A program made the position numbers and the translations under genes. The notes beneath the pieces are model-generated. The model was not told the origin of the DNA. It worked only from the letters and a program-made list of their open reading frames with translations, and did no database searches. Shown here piece by piece: positions 33,827-42,503 of a stretch of DNA of 64,000 nucleotides (position 1 is the first letter of the stretch; each line of letters starts with the position of its first letter). Source of the DNA: Streptomyces lincolnensis (lineage in GTDB: Bacteria; Actinomycetota; Actinomycetes; Streptomycetales; Streptomycetaceae); NCBI RefSeq assembly GCF_021173675.1, contig NZ_JAIHON010000009.1, forward strand, positions 186,001 to 250,000, read 5' to 3'.

Positions 33827-33879
33827 TCTACGACTGCTCTGCGACTGCTTCGGACGCGTCTACGACTGCTTCGGACGCG
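33827..33879. repeat. imperfect 21-bp direct repeats between glpF and glpK
   Basis: TCTACGACTGCTTCGGACGCG at 33859-33879 is preceded by GACTGCTTCGGACGCG (33843-33858) and TCTACGACTGCT (33827-33838). The copies fill the short gap between the glpF stop and the glpK leader. They probably arose by slippage; any role in differential expression is untested. Confidence 0.75.
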
Positions 33880-34680
33880 CTAGGCGAAAGCGATGTTGTA
33901 GATGCCCGCAGCGATGGCGCCGCCGAGCAGCGGACCGACCACCGGGACCCAGGCGTAGCCCCAGTCGGAGCCGCCCTTGTTGGGCAGGGGCAGGAGGGCG
34001 TGCACGATACGCGGACCGAGGTCACGGGCCGGGTTGATCGCGTAGCCGGTCGGACCGCCCAGGGACAGACCGATGGAGACCACCACGAGGGCGGTGATCA
34101 GGGCACCCAGGGTGCCGAGGCCCTTGCCGTCGCCGTTCAGGCCCTGCGTGAGGACGGCGAGCACCAGCACGATCGTGCCGATGACCTCGGTGGCGACGTT
34201 CTGCCAGGCGACCCGGACCTCGGGACCGGTGGAGAAGATGCCCAGGACCGGTCCCGCGCCCTTCTCCTGCGCCTCGACGGCCTTGGCCTTGGTGGCCTGC
34301 GCGCCGGGGGCGCCGACGATCTCCTTGTCGGTCAGGTGCGCGTGGAACTGGCCGTAGTAGGCGATCCAGACCAGGGCCGCGCCGATCATGGCGCCGAGCA
34401 GCTGCCCGCCCCAGTAGATCGGGACGTCGCCCCAGGGGATGCCGTCCTTCTTGAGCGCGAGCGCGAGGGTGACGGCCGGGTTGAGGTGGGCGCCGGAGAG
34501 CGGCGCGGAGGTGTAGACGGCCGTCAGAACGGCGAAACCCCACCCGAAGGTGATGGCGAGCCACCCGGCGTTGCGTGCCTTGGAGGCCTTCAGCGTGACG
34601 GCCGCGCACACGCCGCCGCCGAGCAGGATGAGTATGGCGGTACCGATGGTCTCGCCGATGAAGATGTCGGAGCTGGACAC
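33880..34680 (-). CDS. glpF: glycerol facilitator (aquaglyceroporin)
   Basis: A 266-residue channel with six transmembrane segments and two half-helices. Both NPA-type boxes are present: HLNPAVTLA in the first half and NPARDLGPR in the second. The Asp after the second NPA-R is typical of glycerol-conducting rather than water-only channels. GTG start. First structural gene after gylR in the glycerol operon; a GylR-like operator lies 84-98 bp upstream. Confidence 0.94.
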   Translation of the reverse strand: MSSSDIFIGETIGTAILILLGGGVCAAVTLKASKARNAGWLAITFGWGFAVLTAVYTSAPLSGAHLNPAVTLALALKKDGIPWGDVPIYWGGQLLGAMIGAALVWIAYYGQFHAHLTDKEIVGAPGAQATKAKAVEAQEKGAGPVLGIFSTGPEVRVAWQNVATEVIGTIVLVLAVLTQGLNGDGKGLGTLGALITALVVVSIGLSLGGPTGYAINPARDLGPRIVHALLPLPNKGGSDWGYAWVPVVGPLLGGAIAAGIYNIAFA

Positions 34681-34763
34681 CCGCGACTCCTTTGTCCTTC
34701 GTCCAGGGGGAGAGCTGCCGGCCCTTGGCGTCGTACCACTGTAACGCCTATTGCCGGTCGGTG

Positions 34764-34778
34764 TTCGACAATGTCGAC
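34764..34778. promoter_or_regulatory. GylR-like operator upstream of glpF
   Basis: TTCGACAATGTCGAC contains a perfect 6+1+6 palindrome (TCGACA-A-TGTCGA). A near copy lies upstream of gylR (35814-35828). An IclR-family operator is inferred. Confidence 0.68.
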
Positions 34779-34973
34779 CGATGGACGGGAGTCTTGCTCC
34801 GGCGTTACAGGCACGTCAAGAGTTCTGTTGTCGAAAACACGATCGTTATTGAGTGACATGTCCTATCGATCTTCCGCCGCCCGGCGGACGACGGCATCCC
34901 GGGGCGCGACGAAGGCCGGGACGCCCTTGGCGCCCCGGCTCCCCGCACGTCCCGCCCGCTGCTGCTGCGGGCC

Positions 34974-35747
34974 TCAGAACCGCCCGGCGCCCAGGTCCCG
35001 GGAGACCGCGCGGGCGCAGTCCCGCACCGCCGCGATCAGCTCGGGCCGCAGCGCGCCCTTGTCGTCCTCCCGGCATAGCCGCTCCACGGCACCGGTGATG
35101 CCGACCGCGCCCACCGGCATGCGCCGCCGGTCGTGGATGGGCGCGGCGACGGACGCGACGCCCTCCCAGGTCTCCTCGACGTCGGCCGCGTACCCACGCG
35201 CGCGCGTGACGTCGAGGAGCTGCTCGAAGTCGTCCAGGTCGCAGATCGTGCGGTCGGTGTACGCCTTGCGGTCGGTCTCCACCGCCTCGCTGTGCGCGAC
35301 CGGGTCGTAGGCCGACAGCACCTTGCCCAGGGCCGTGGAGTGCAGCGGCTGCATGGCCCCGATCTCCAGGACCTGCCGGCTGTCGTCGGGCCGGAAGACG
35401 TGGTGCACGATCAGCACGCCCTGCTGGTGCAGGACGCCCAGGTGGACGCTCTCGCCGCTGGAGCGGGCCAGGTCGTCGGTCCACACCAGGGCGCGCGCCC
35501 GCAGCTCGTGCACGTCGAGATAGGTGGTGCCCAGGCGCAGCAGTTCGGCGCCGAGCTGATAGCGCCCGGAGGCGTCGTCCTGCTCCACGAAGCCCTCCTG
35601 CTGGAGGGTGCGCAGGATGCCGTGCGCGGTGCCCTTGGCCAGGCCCAGGGACGAGGCGATGTCCGACAGGCCGAGTCTCCGTTCGCCACCCGCGAGGAGT
35701 CGCAGCATCGCGGCCGCACGTTCGAGCGACTGGATGTTCCGTGCCAT
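34974..35747 (-). CDS. gylR: GylR, IclR-family repressor of the glycerol operon
   Basis: A 257-residue IclR-family regulator. The winged helix-turn-helix occupies residues ~1-70 (LGLSDIASSLGLAKGTAHGILRTLQQEGFV). The effector domain follows (VHLGVLHQQGVLIVHHV, MQPLHSTALGKVLSAY, VAAPIHD). In S. coelicolor GylR is glycerol-phosphate-responsive and represses both its own gene and the gyl operon. The same gene order (gylR, glpF, glpK, glpD, one direction) is kept here. Two matching operator candidates lie upstream of gylR and of glpF. Confidence 0.93.
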   Translation of the reverse strand: MARNIQSLERAAAMLRLLAGGERRLGLSDIASSLGLAKGTAHGILRTLQQEGFVEQDDASGRYQLGAELLRLGTTYLDVHELRARALVWTDDLARSSGESVHLGVLHQQGVLIVHHVFRPDDSRQVLEIGAMQPLHSTALGKVLSAYDPVAHSEAVETDRKAYTDRTICDLDDFEQLLDVTRARGYAADVEETWEGVASVAAPIHDRRRMPVGAVGITGAVERLCREDDKGALRPELIAAVRDCARAVSRDLGAGRF

Positions 35748-35813
35748 CGCCGTCCTGCCTCCGTCCCCTTCGACGGCCGTTGCCCTTCGGCGTCACCGCC
35801 GCCGCTGCCGTCG

Positions 35814-35828
35814 TTCGGCAATGTCGAA
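35814..35828. promoter_or_regulatory. GylR-like operator upstream of gylR
   Basis: TTCGGCAATGTCGAA differs from the site upstream of glpF at only two positions. It lies 67 bp upstream of the gylR start and implies autoregulation. Confidence 0.65.
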
Positions 35829-35866
35829 CACTACCGGTCCATGCCGACCTCCCGCCAATGGTCGGT

Positions 35867-35896
35867 CCCCAACAGTCCCCAACAGTCCCCAACTGT
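35867..35896. repeat. three tandem 10-bp copies upstream of metH
   Basis: CCCCAACAGT occurs at 35867-35876 and 35877-35886, then CCCCAACTGT at 35887-35896. The last junction forms the inverted repeat CAACAGT/ACTGTTG. Confidence 0.75.
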
Positions 35897-36063
35897 TGCG
35901 TCACTCGTACGCCGACGGTGACGCGCCCGCCATCCTCGTCCGTCCCGTGGACCGCCTGACCATCCGGGCCTGGACCCGGCTACCCTGGCGGCGTGTGCCC
36001 ACCGCGGGACGTCGCCCAGGGCACCGGAAAGCCGACAGCCGTCGCACCTGAGGGAGCCCTTTC

Positions 36064-39000
36064 ATGGCCTCGTTGCCACCGACCCCTTCCGCCGACAGCC
36101 GGACCCGTGCGTCCGCCCTCCGTGAGGCACTCGCCACCCGCGTGGTGGTCGCCGACGGGGCGATGGGCACCATGCTGCAGGCCCAGGAGCCCACGCTCGA
36201 CGACTTCCAGCAGCTGGAGGGCTGCAACGAGGTCCTGAACGTCACCCGCCCCGACATCGTCCGCTCCGTGCACTCCGAGTACTTCGCCGCGGGCGTCGAC
36301 TGCGTGGAGACCAACACCTTCGGCGCGAACCTCACCGCCCTGGGCGAGTACGACATCCCCGAACGCGTCGCCGAACTGTCCGAGGCCGGCGCCCGCATCG
36401 CCCGCGAGACGGCCGACGAGTTCGCCGCCCGTGACGGCCGGCAGCGCTGGGTGCTGGGCTCGATGGGCCCCGGCACCAAGCTGCCCACGCTCGGCCACAC
36501 CACCTTCGGCGCCATCCGCGACGCCTACCAGCAGAACGCCGAGGGGCTGCTCGCCGGCGGCGCCGACGCCCTGCTGGTGGAGACCACCCAGGACCTGCTG
36601 CAGACCAAGGCCTCCGTGCTGGCCGCGCGCCGGGCCATGGAGACGGCCGGGTACGAGGTCCCGCTGGTGGTGTCCGTGACGGTGGAGACGACCGGCACGA
36701 TGCTGCTCGGCTCGGAGATCGGCGCCGCCCTCACCGCGCTGGAGCCGCTGGGCATCGATCTGATCGGCCTGAACTGCGCCACCGGCCCGGCCGAGATGAG
36801 CGAGCACCTGCGCTATCTGGCCCGCCACTCCCGCATCCCGCTGTCGTGCATGCCGAACGCCGGTCTGCCCGTCCTGGGCAAGGACGGCGCCCACTACCCC
36901 CTGTCGGCCCCGGAACTCGCCGACGCCCAGGAGACGTTCGTCCACGAGTACGGCCTCTCCCTCGTCGGCGGCTGCTGCGGCACCACCCCCGAGCACCTGC
37001 GCCAGGTCGTCGAGCGCGTCCGGGACCTCACCCCCGCTGCCCGCGACCCGCGCCCCGAGCCCGGTGCCGCCTCGCTCTACCAGACGGTCCCGTTCCGCCA
37101 GGACACCTCGTACCTGGCCATCGGTGAGCGCACCAACGCCAACGGCTCGAAGAAGTTCCGCGAGGCCATGCTGGAGGGTCGCTGGGACGACTGCGTGGAG
37201 ATGGCCCGCGAGCAGATCCGCGAGGGCGCCCACATGCTGGACCTCTGCGTGGACTACGTCGGCCGGGACGGCGTCGCCGACATGGAGGAGCTGGCCGGCC
37301 GCTTCGCCACCGCCTCCACCCTGCCGATCGTCCTGGACTCCACCGAGGTTCCCGTCATCCGCGCCGGCCTGGAGAAGCTCGGCGGACGCGCGGTCATCAA
37401 CTCGGTCAACTACGAGGACGGCGACGGCCCCGAGTCCCGGTTCGCGAAGGTCACCAAGCTCGCGCAGGAGCACGGCGCCGCCCTGATCGCCCTGACCATC
37501 GACGAGGAGGGCCAGGCGCGCACCCCGGAGAAGAAGGTCGAGATCGCCGAGCGGCTCATCGACGACCTCACCGGCAACTGGGGCATCCACGAGTCCGACA
37601 TCCTCATCGACACCCTGACCTTCACCATCTGTACCGGTCAGGAGGAGTCCCGCAAGGACGGCATCGCCACCATCGAGGCGATCCGCGAGCTCAAGCGCCG
37701 CCACCCGGACGTACAGACCACCCTCGGCCTGTCGAACATCTCCTTCGGCCTCAACCCGGCCGCGCGCGTCCTGCTCAACTCCGTCTTCCTCGACGAGTGC
37801 ACCAAGGCGGGCCTGGACTCGGCGATCGTCCACGCGTCGAAGATCCTTCCGATCGCCCGGTTCACCGAGGAGGAGGTGGCCACCGCTCTCGATCTCGTCT
37901 ACGACCGCCGCAGCGAGGGCTACGACCCCCTCCAGAAGCTGATGGCCCTGTTCGAGGGCGCCACCACCAAGTCCCTCAAGGCGGGCCGGGCCGAGGAACT
38001 GGCCGCCCTGCCGCTGGACGAGCGCCTCAAGCGCCGCATCATCGACGGCGAGAAGAACGGCCTGGAGGCCGACCTCGACGCGGCCCTCCGGGACCGCCCC
38101 GCCCTGGACATCGTCAACGACACCCTCCTGGACGGCATGAAGGTCGTCGGCGAGCTGTTCGGCTCCGGCCAGATGCAGCTGCCGTTCGTGCTCCAGTCCG
38201 CCGAGGTCATGAAGACCGCGGTCGCCTACCTCGAACCGCACATGGAGAAGGTCGAGGGCGACGAGGAGGGCAAGGGCACCATCGTGCTCGCCACCGTCCG
38301 CGGCGACGTCCACGACATCGGCAAGAACCTCGTCGACATCATCCTGTCCAACAACGGCTACAACGTCGTCAACCTCGGCATCAAGCAGCCGGTCTCCGCG
38401 ATCCTGGACGCCGCCGCCGAGCACCGCGCCGACGTCATCGGCATGTCGGGCCTCCTGGTCAAGTCCACGGTGATCATGAAGGAGAACCTGGAGGAGCTCA
38501 ACCAGCGCGGCCTGGCCGCCGACTTCCCGGTCATCCTCGGCGGCGCCGCCCTGACCAGGGCCTACGTCGAGCAGGACCTGCACGAGATCTACGAGGGCGA
38601 GGTCCGCTACGCCCGCGACGCCTTCGAGGGCCTGCGCCTGATGGACGCCCTCATCGGCGTCAAGCGGGGCGTGCCCGGGGCCAAGCTGCCGGAGCTGAAG
38701 CAGCGCCGGGTGCGCGCCACGGCCGCCGCCGTCGAGACCGAGGAGCGCCCGGAGGAGGGGCACGTCCGCTCCGACGTCGCCGTCGACAACCCGGTGCCCA
38801 CCCCGCCGTTCTGGGACACCCGCGTCATCAAGGGCGTCCAGCTCAAGGAGTACGCGACCTGGCTCGACGAGGGCGCCCTGTTCAAGGGCCAGTGGGGCCT
38901 CAAGCAGGCCCGCACCGGCGAGGGACCGTCGTACGAGGAACTCGTGGAGACCGAGGGCCGGCCCCGGCTGCGCGGCCTGCTGGACAAGCTCCAGACCGAG

Positions 39001-39588
39001 AACCTGCTGGAGGCGGCCGTCGTCTACGGCTACTTCCCGTGCGTGTCCAAGGACGACGACCTGATCATCCTGGACGAGGAGGGCAACGAGCGCACCCGCT
39101 TCACCTTCCCGCGCCAGCGCCGCGGCCGCCGGCTGTGCCTGGCCGACTTCTTCCGCCCGGAGGAGTCGGGCGAGACGGACGTGGTCGGTCTCCAGGTCGT
39201 CACCGTCGGTTCCCGGATCGGCGAGGAGACCGCGAAGCTCTTCGAGTCCAACGCCTACCGCGACTACCTCGAACTGCACGGCCTGTCCGTGCAGTTGGCC
39301 GAGGCGCTCGCCGAGTACTGGCACGCCCGCGTGCGCTCGGAGCTCGGCTTCGCGGGCGAGGACCCGAACGAGATCGAGGACATGTTCTCCCTGAAGTACC
39401 GGGGCGCCCGCTTCTCCCTGGGCTACGGCGCCTGCCCGAACCTGGAGGACCGCGCCAAGATCGCCGACCTGCTGCGGCCCGAGCGGATCGGCGTCCAGCT
39501 GTCGGAGGAGTTCCAGCTGCACCCGGAGCAGTCCACCGACGCCATCGTGATCCATCACCCCGAGGCGAAGTACTTCAACGCACGCTGA
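36064..39588 (+). CDS. metH: cobalamin-dependent methionine synthase
   Basis: A 1174-residue modular enzyme transferring a methyl group from methyltetrahydrofolate via methylcobalamin to homocysteine. Modules in order: homocysteine-binding barrel (about 20-330; zinc cysteines in LNCATG and GGCCGTTPEH), pterin-binding barrel (about 355-620; IGERTNANGSKKF), B12 cap and binding domain (about 645-880; DVHDIGKN near residue 750 gives the cobalt-ligating His), and reactivation domain (about 900-1174; GYFPC, RRGRRLCLADFF, GYGACPNLEDR). Complete length. It links functionally to the methionine-salvage locus ~6 kb upstream. Confidence 0.97.
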   Translation: MASLPPTPSADSRTRASALREALATRVVVADGAMGTMLQAQEPTLDDFQQLEGCNEVLNVTRPDIVRSVHSEYFAAGVDCVETNTFGANLTALGEYDIPERVAELSEAGARIARETADEFAARDGRQRWVLGSMGPGTKLPTLGHTTFGAIRDAYQQNAEGLLAGGADALLVETTQDLLQTKASVLAARRAMETAGYEVPLVVSVTVETTGTMLLGSEIGAALTALEPLGIDLIGLNCATGPAEMSEHLRYLARHSRIPLSCMPNAGLPVLGKDGAHYPLSAPELADAQETFVHEYGLSLVGGCCGTTPEHLRQVVERVRDLTPAARDPRPEPGAASLYQTVPFRQDTSYLAIGERTNANGSKKFREAMLEGRWDDCVEMAREQIREGAHMLDLCVDYVGRDGVADMEELAGRFATASTLPIVLDSTEVPVIRAGLEKLGGRAVINSVNYEDGDGPESRFAKVTKLAQEHGAALIALTIDEEGQARTPEKKVEIAERLIDDLTGNWGIHESDILIDTLTFTICTGQEESRKDGIATIEAIRELKRRHPDVQTTLGLSNISFGLNPAARVLLNSVFLDECTKAGLDSAIVHASKILPIARFTEEEVATALDLVYDRRSEGYDPLQKLMALFEGATTKSLKAGRAEELAALPLDERLKRRIIDGEKNGLEADLDAALRDRPALDIVNDTLLDGMKVVGELFGSGQMQLPFVLQSAEVMKTAVAYLEPHMEKVEGDEEGKGTIVLATVRGDVHDIGKNLVDIILSNNGYNVVNLGIKQPVSAILDAAAEHRADVIGMSGLLVKSTVIMKENLEELNQRGLAADFPVILGGAALTRAYVEQDLHEIYEGEVRYARDAFEGLRLMDALIGVKRGVPGAKLPELKQRRVRATAAAVETEERPEEGHVRSDVAVDNPVPTPPFWDTRVIKGVQLKEYATWLDEGALFKGQWGLKQARTGEGPSYEELVETEGRPRLRGLLDKLQTENLLEAAVVYGYFPCVSKDDDLIILDEEGNERTRFTFPRQRRGRRLCLADFFRPEESGETDVVGLQVVTVGSRIGEETAKLFESNAYRDYLELHGLSVQLAEALAEYWHARVRSELGFAGEDPNEIEDMFSLKYRGARFSLGYGACPNLEDRAKIADLLRPERIGVQLSEEFQLHPEQSTDAIVIHHPEAKYFNAR

Positions 39589-39618
39589 TCGGATCAGTCG
39601 TACACTGGTCGGTCCACC

Positions 39619-39664
39619 GCAGGCCGGTTGCCTCTCTGCGAGAAGGGGGAGGCGACCGGCCTGC
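39619..39664 (+). promoter_or_regulatory. hairpin between metH and the HAD gene
   Basis: 16-bp stem with a single G-T pair (39619-39634 and 39649-39664, loop of 14). It ends 10 nt before the AGGAGG of the next gene. It could be a metH terminator or a leader structure of the HAD mRNA. Confidence 0.6.
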
Positions 39665-39687
39665 TCGTCCCTCCAGGAGGTACGTGG

Positions 39688-40383
39688 ATGACCAGCACGG
39701 TTCCCGCACCGACAACCCGTACGGCCGAAGGCTCCGCCCTGCAGGCCGTGCTCCTCGACATGGACGGGACCCTGGTGGACACCGAGGGTTTCTGGTGGGA
39801 CGTGGAGGCCGAGGTCTTCGCCGGTCTCGGGCACACGCTCGACGACTCCTGGCGCCATGTCGTGGTCGGCGGGCCGATGACCCGCAGCGCCGGATTCCTG
39901 ATCGAGGCCACCGGCGCCGACATCACCCTCGCCGAACTCACGGTGCTCCTCAACGAGGGCTTCGAGGCCCGCATCGACCGCGCGCTGCCCCTGATGCCCG
40001 GGGCCACCCGGCTGCTGGCCGAACTCGCCGCGCACGACGTGCCCACGGCCCTGGTCTCCGCCTCGCACCGGCGCATCATCGACCGGGTCCTGGCCTCGCT
40101 CGGCCCGCAGCACTTCGCGTTGACCGTGGCCGGCGACGAGGTGCCGCGCACCAAGCCGCACCCCGACCCCTACCTGGTCGCCGCCGCCGGACTCGGCGCG
40201 GACCCGGCCCGCTGCGCGGTCGTCGAGGACACCGCGACCGGGGTCGCCGCGGCCGAGGCGGCGGGCTGCCAGGTGGTGGCGGTGCCCTCCGTCGCCCCCA
40301 TCGCCCCGGCCCCGCGGCGGACGGTCGTGACCTCGCTCGAAGAGGTGGACCTGACATTTCTGCGCGGCCTGATGACGCTCTGA
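39688..40383 (+). CDS. HAD-superfamily phosphatase (beta-phosphoglucomutase-like)
   Basis: A 231-residue HAD hydrolase. Motif I is LLDMDGTLVDTEG, motif II is TALVSASHR, motif III is KPHPDPYLVAA and motif IV is VVEDTATGVAAAEAAG. The alpha-helical cap follows motif I, as in the phosphoglycolate phosphatase/beta-phosphoglucomutase branch. Substrate unknown. The start was set at the ATG behind a perfect AGGAGG (39675-39680). It is downstream of metH in the same direction, a conserved pairing in streptomycetes as far as I recall. Confidence 0.88.
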   Translation: MTSTVPAPTTRTAEGSALQAVLLDMDGTLVDTEGFWWDVEAEVFAGLGHTLDDSWRHVVVGGPMTRSAGFLIEATGADITLAELTVLLNEGFEARIDRALPLMPGATRLLAELAAHDVPTALVSASHRRIIDRVLASLGPQHFALTVAGDEVPRTKPHPDPYLVAAAGLGADPARCAVVEDTATGVAAAEAAGCQVVAVPSVAPIAPAPRRTVVTSLEEVDLTFLRGLMTL

Positions 40384-40828
40384 CGGGGTTTGCCGACGGA
40401 AATGCACCGGGTGTTCACTCAGCGTGCGGGGCCGATAGCGGGGAATTCCGCGGGGTGTGTCCGCGGGTAATTCCCCTCACGCGGGCCGGCCGAATTCCGG
40501 TGTGACCGCACACCGTTGAGCATGTGAGGTTCCCCACTCCCCGCGGGATCGACAGGGTCGGACAGGTGTGCTGAAGACCCCCGTTCGAGGCACCCGGACA
40601 CGCCCTTGTGTCCCGATTGGTGAAGGCCTGCACCAATCCTTCCCCGCGTGGGTGTTCGGTCCGTCCACACCTGGTTCCGCTGCGTGATGGGCCCTCAACT
40701 CCGGCCGCCGCCAACCCTCGTACAGGTGCGGACTAACCTCCTGCTGAGAACATCGCCCTTACCCCGTGACCGGCATCTCCACCCATGCATGCCGGGTACA
40801 CGGACTCGAGCTCTGGAGAACGTCGAGC
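40384..40828. other. 445-bp intergenic region upstream of the peptide-binding protein gene
   Basis: No ORF with coding character. It contains an imperfect 14-bp stem with a 2-nt bulge (40440-40453 and 40461-40476), probably the HAD-gene terminator. It also holds a perfect 8-bp inverted repeat (40615-40622 and 40631-40638). The region is long enough for a regulated promoter of the solute-binding-protein gene; no -10/-35 pair is convincing. Confidence 0.6.
40615..40638. promoter_or_regulatory. perfect inverted repeat, candidate operator
   Basis: GATTGGTG, eight bases AAGGCCTG, CACCAATC. The arms are 8 bp, exact, centred ~200 bp upstream of the solute-binding-protein gene. A dimeric regulator binding site is inferred. 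Confidence 0.5.
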
Positions 40829-42433
40829 ATGAACCGCAAGTCTTTGGCGCTGCCGGCCGTGATCGGTCTGCTCGCGCCGGTGCTCGCAGCCTGCGGTGGG
40901 TCCAGCAGCGGGAGCGGCAGCGACGGTGCGATCGTCGTCGGCACCACCGACCGGTTCACCGCCACGAGCGAGGCCCCCGCGCCCCTCGACCCGGCCTACG
41001 CCTACGACGTCGGCTCCTGGAACATCCTGCGCCAGACCGTGCAGACCCTGATGATCCTGCCGAAGGGCGACGGCGACCCGGTCCCCGAGGCCGCCGAGAA
41101 GTGCGCCTTCACCGACACCGGCAACGAGCGCTACGCCTGCACCCTGCGCGAGGGGCTGAAGTTCTCCAACGGCAAGGCCATCACCGCCGAGGACGTGAAG
41201 TTCTCCATCGAGCGTGCCCTGGCCCTGAAGGCCGACAGCGGTGTCTTCGCCCTGCTGTCCACCATCGACACCGTCGAGACCCAGGGCGACCGCGAGGTCA
41301 TCTTCCACCTCAAGACCGCCGACGCCACCTTCCCGTACAAGCTGTCGACCCCGGTCGCCGGCATCGTCAACCCCGACGACTACGAGAAGGGCAAGCTGCG
41401 CGACGGCTTCGACGTGGACGGCTCCGGCCCGTACACCATGAAGGCCGACGTCAAGAACGACGAGCTGGTCGACGCCGTCTTCACCAAGAACCCCGACTAC
41501 AAGGGGTCGCTCAAGGTGAACAACGACGAGGTCGACCTGCGCTCCTTCGAGGACGCGGACGCCATGGGCGCCGCGCTGGAGAAGGGCGACATCGACCTCA
41601 TGACCCGCACCATGTCCCCCGAGCAGATCGACAAGCTCGGCAACGAGACGGGCGGCGACATCGACCTCGTCGAACTGCCCGGCCTGGAGATCCGCTACCT
41701 CGGCTTCAACACCGACGCGCCGTCCGTGAAGTCCAAGGCGGTCCGTGAGGCGATGGCCCAGGTCGTCAACCGCAGCGAACTCGTCGCCAAGGTCTACGGC
41801 TCGCAGGCCGAACCGCTGTACTCGATGGTCCCGGCCAGCATCACCGGCCACTCCAACTCCTTCTTCAACCAGTACGGCGAGCCGAACGTCACCAAGGCCA
41901 GGTCGCTGCTGACCAAGGCCGGCATCAGCACCCCGGTGAAGCTCACCCTGCACTACACGACCGACCACTACGGCCCGGCCACCAAGCAGGAGTTCGAGGT
42001 GCTGCAGAAGCAGCTCAACGACACCGGCCTGTTCCGCGTCGGCATCGAGGGCGCCCCCTGGTCGACCTTCCGCCCCGCCGAGAAGAAGGGCGAGTACGAC
42101 GTCTACGGCATGGGCTGGTTCCCCGACTTCCCGGACGCCGACAACTACCTCGCCCCGTTCCTGGACAAGGACAACACCATCGGTTCGCCGTACGTGAACA
42201 GCCAGATCCGCAACACGCTGATCCCGGAGTCCCGCCGTGAGTCGGACCGGCTCTCCGCCGCCACGAGCCTGACGAACATTCAGGACATCGTCGCCGCCGA
42301 CGTGCCCGTGCTTCCGCTGTGGCAGGGCAAGCAGTACGTGGCGGCACGCGACGACATCACCGGAACCGCGTACACGCTCAACTCCTCCTCGACGCTTCAG
42401 CTGTGGGAGCTCGGCCGCGGTGTGAGCGGCTGA
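40829..42433 (+). CDS. family-5 solute-binding lipoprotein (peptide/nickel type), first paralogue
   Basis: A 534-residue lipoprotein: signal peptide, lipobox LAAC (about residues 18-21), Gly/Ser linker, then the SBP_bac_5 fold. Typical segments: PLDPAYAYDVGSWNILRQT, CTLREGLKFSNGKAITAEDVKFSIER, GSGPYTMK, and YGMGWFPDFPDADNYLAPF. These proteins capture oligopeptides or similar ligands outside the membrane for an ABC importer. No permease or ATPase gene is adjacent, so it is an orphan. A second homologous gene follows directly. ATG start with CTGGAG upstream. Confidence 0.88.
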   Translation: MNRKSLALPAVIGLLAPVLAACGGSSSGSGSDGAIVVGTTDRFTATSEAPAPLDPAYAYDVGSWNILRQTVQTLMILPKGDGDPVPEAAEKCAFTDTGNERYACTLREGLKFSNGKAITAEDVKFSIERALALKADSGVFALLSTIDTVETQGDREVIFHLKTADATFPYKLSTPVAGIVNPDDYEKGKLRDGFDVDGSGPYTMKADVKNDELVDAVFTKNPDYKGSLKVNNDEVDLRSFEDADAMGAALEKGDIDLMTRTMSPEQIDKLGNETGGDIDLVELPGLEIRYLGFNTDAPSVKSKAVREAMAQVVNRSELVAKVYGSQAEPLYSMVPASITGHSNSFFNQYGEPNVTKARSLLTKAGISTPVKLTLHYTTDHYGPATKQEFEVLQKQLNDTGLFRVGIEGAPWSTFRPAEKKGEYDVYGMGWFPDFPDADNYLAPFLDKDNTIGSPYVNSQIRNTLIPESRRESDRLSAATSLTNIQDIVAADVPVLPLWQGKQYVAARDDITGTAYTLNSSSTLQLWELGRGVSG

Positions 42434-42445
42434 CAGTCTCCCGTG

Positions 42446-42472
42446 CCCGGGGCCAGGGAGGGTGGCCCCGGG
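42446..42472 (+). terminator. hairpin between the two solute-binding-protein genes
   Basis: Perfect 10-bp stem (42446-42455 and 42463-42472), 7-nt loop, starting 13 nt after the first stop. No T-run; it may attenuate transcription into the second gene. Confidence 0.6.
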
Positions 42473-42503
42473 GTCCCGCACACCGACGACAAGGCATTCC
42501 TAC

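Larger units (their letters stand above)
35748..36063. other. 316-bp intergenic region between gylR and metH
   Basis: It holds a GylR-like operator (35814-35828), three 10-bp tandem copies (35867-35896), and a 7-bp inverted repeat CAACAGT/ACTGTTG (35880-35886 and 35892-35898). No ORF with coding character and no cobalamin or SAM riboswitch were recognised. metH has its own ribosome binding site, GAGGGAG, 8 nt before the ATG. Confidence 0.6.

Noticed and set aside
32632..35310. Long plus-strand frame across glpK, glpF and gylR
   Set aside because: Antisense shadow of three clearly recognisable minus-strand genes.
35748..36063. Cobalamin riboswitch upstream of metH
   Set aside because: No B12-box or multi-stem architecture is apparent; gylR-side operator and short repeats occupy the region.
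35980..40407. Very long open frame antisense to metH and the HAD gene
   Set aside because: Its codons follow the mirror of metH third-position GC bias and show no domain; metH on the plus strand is unmistakable.
37797..40505. Long plus-strand frame overlapping the second half of metH
   Set aside because: Arg/Pro/Gly-rich translation typical of an out-of-frame read of GC-rich DNA.
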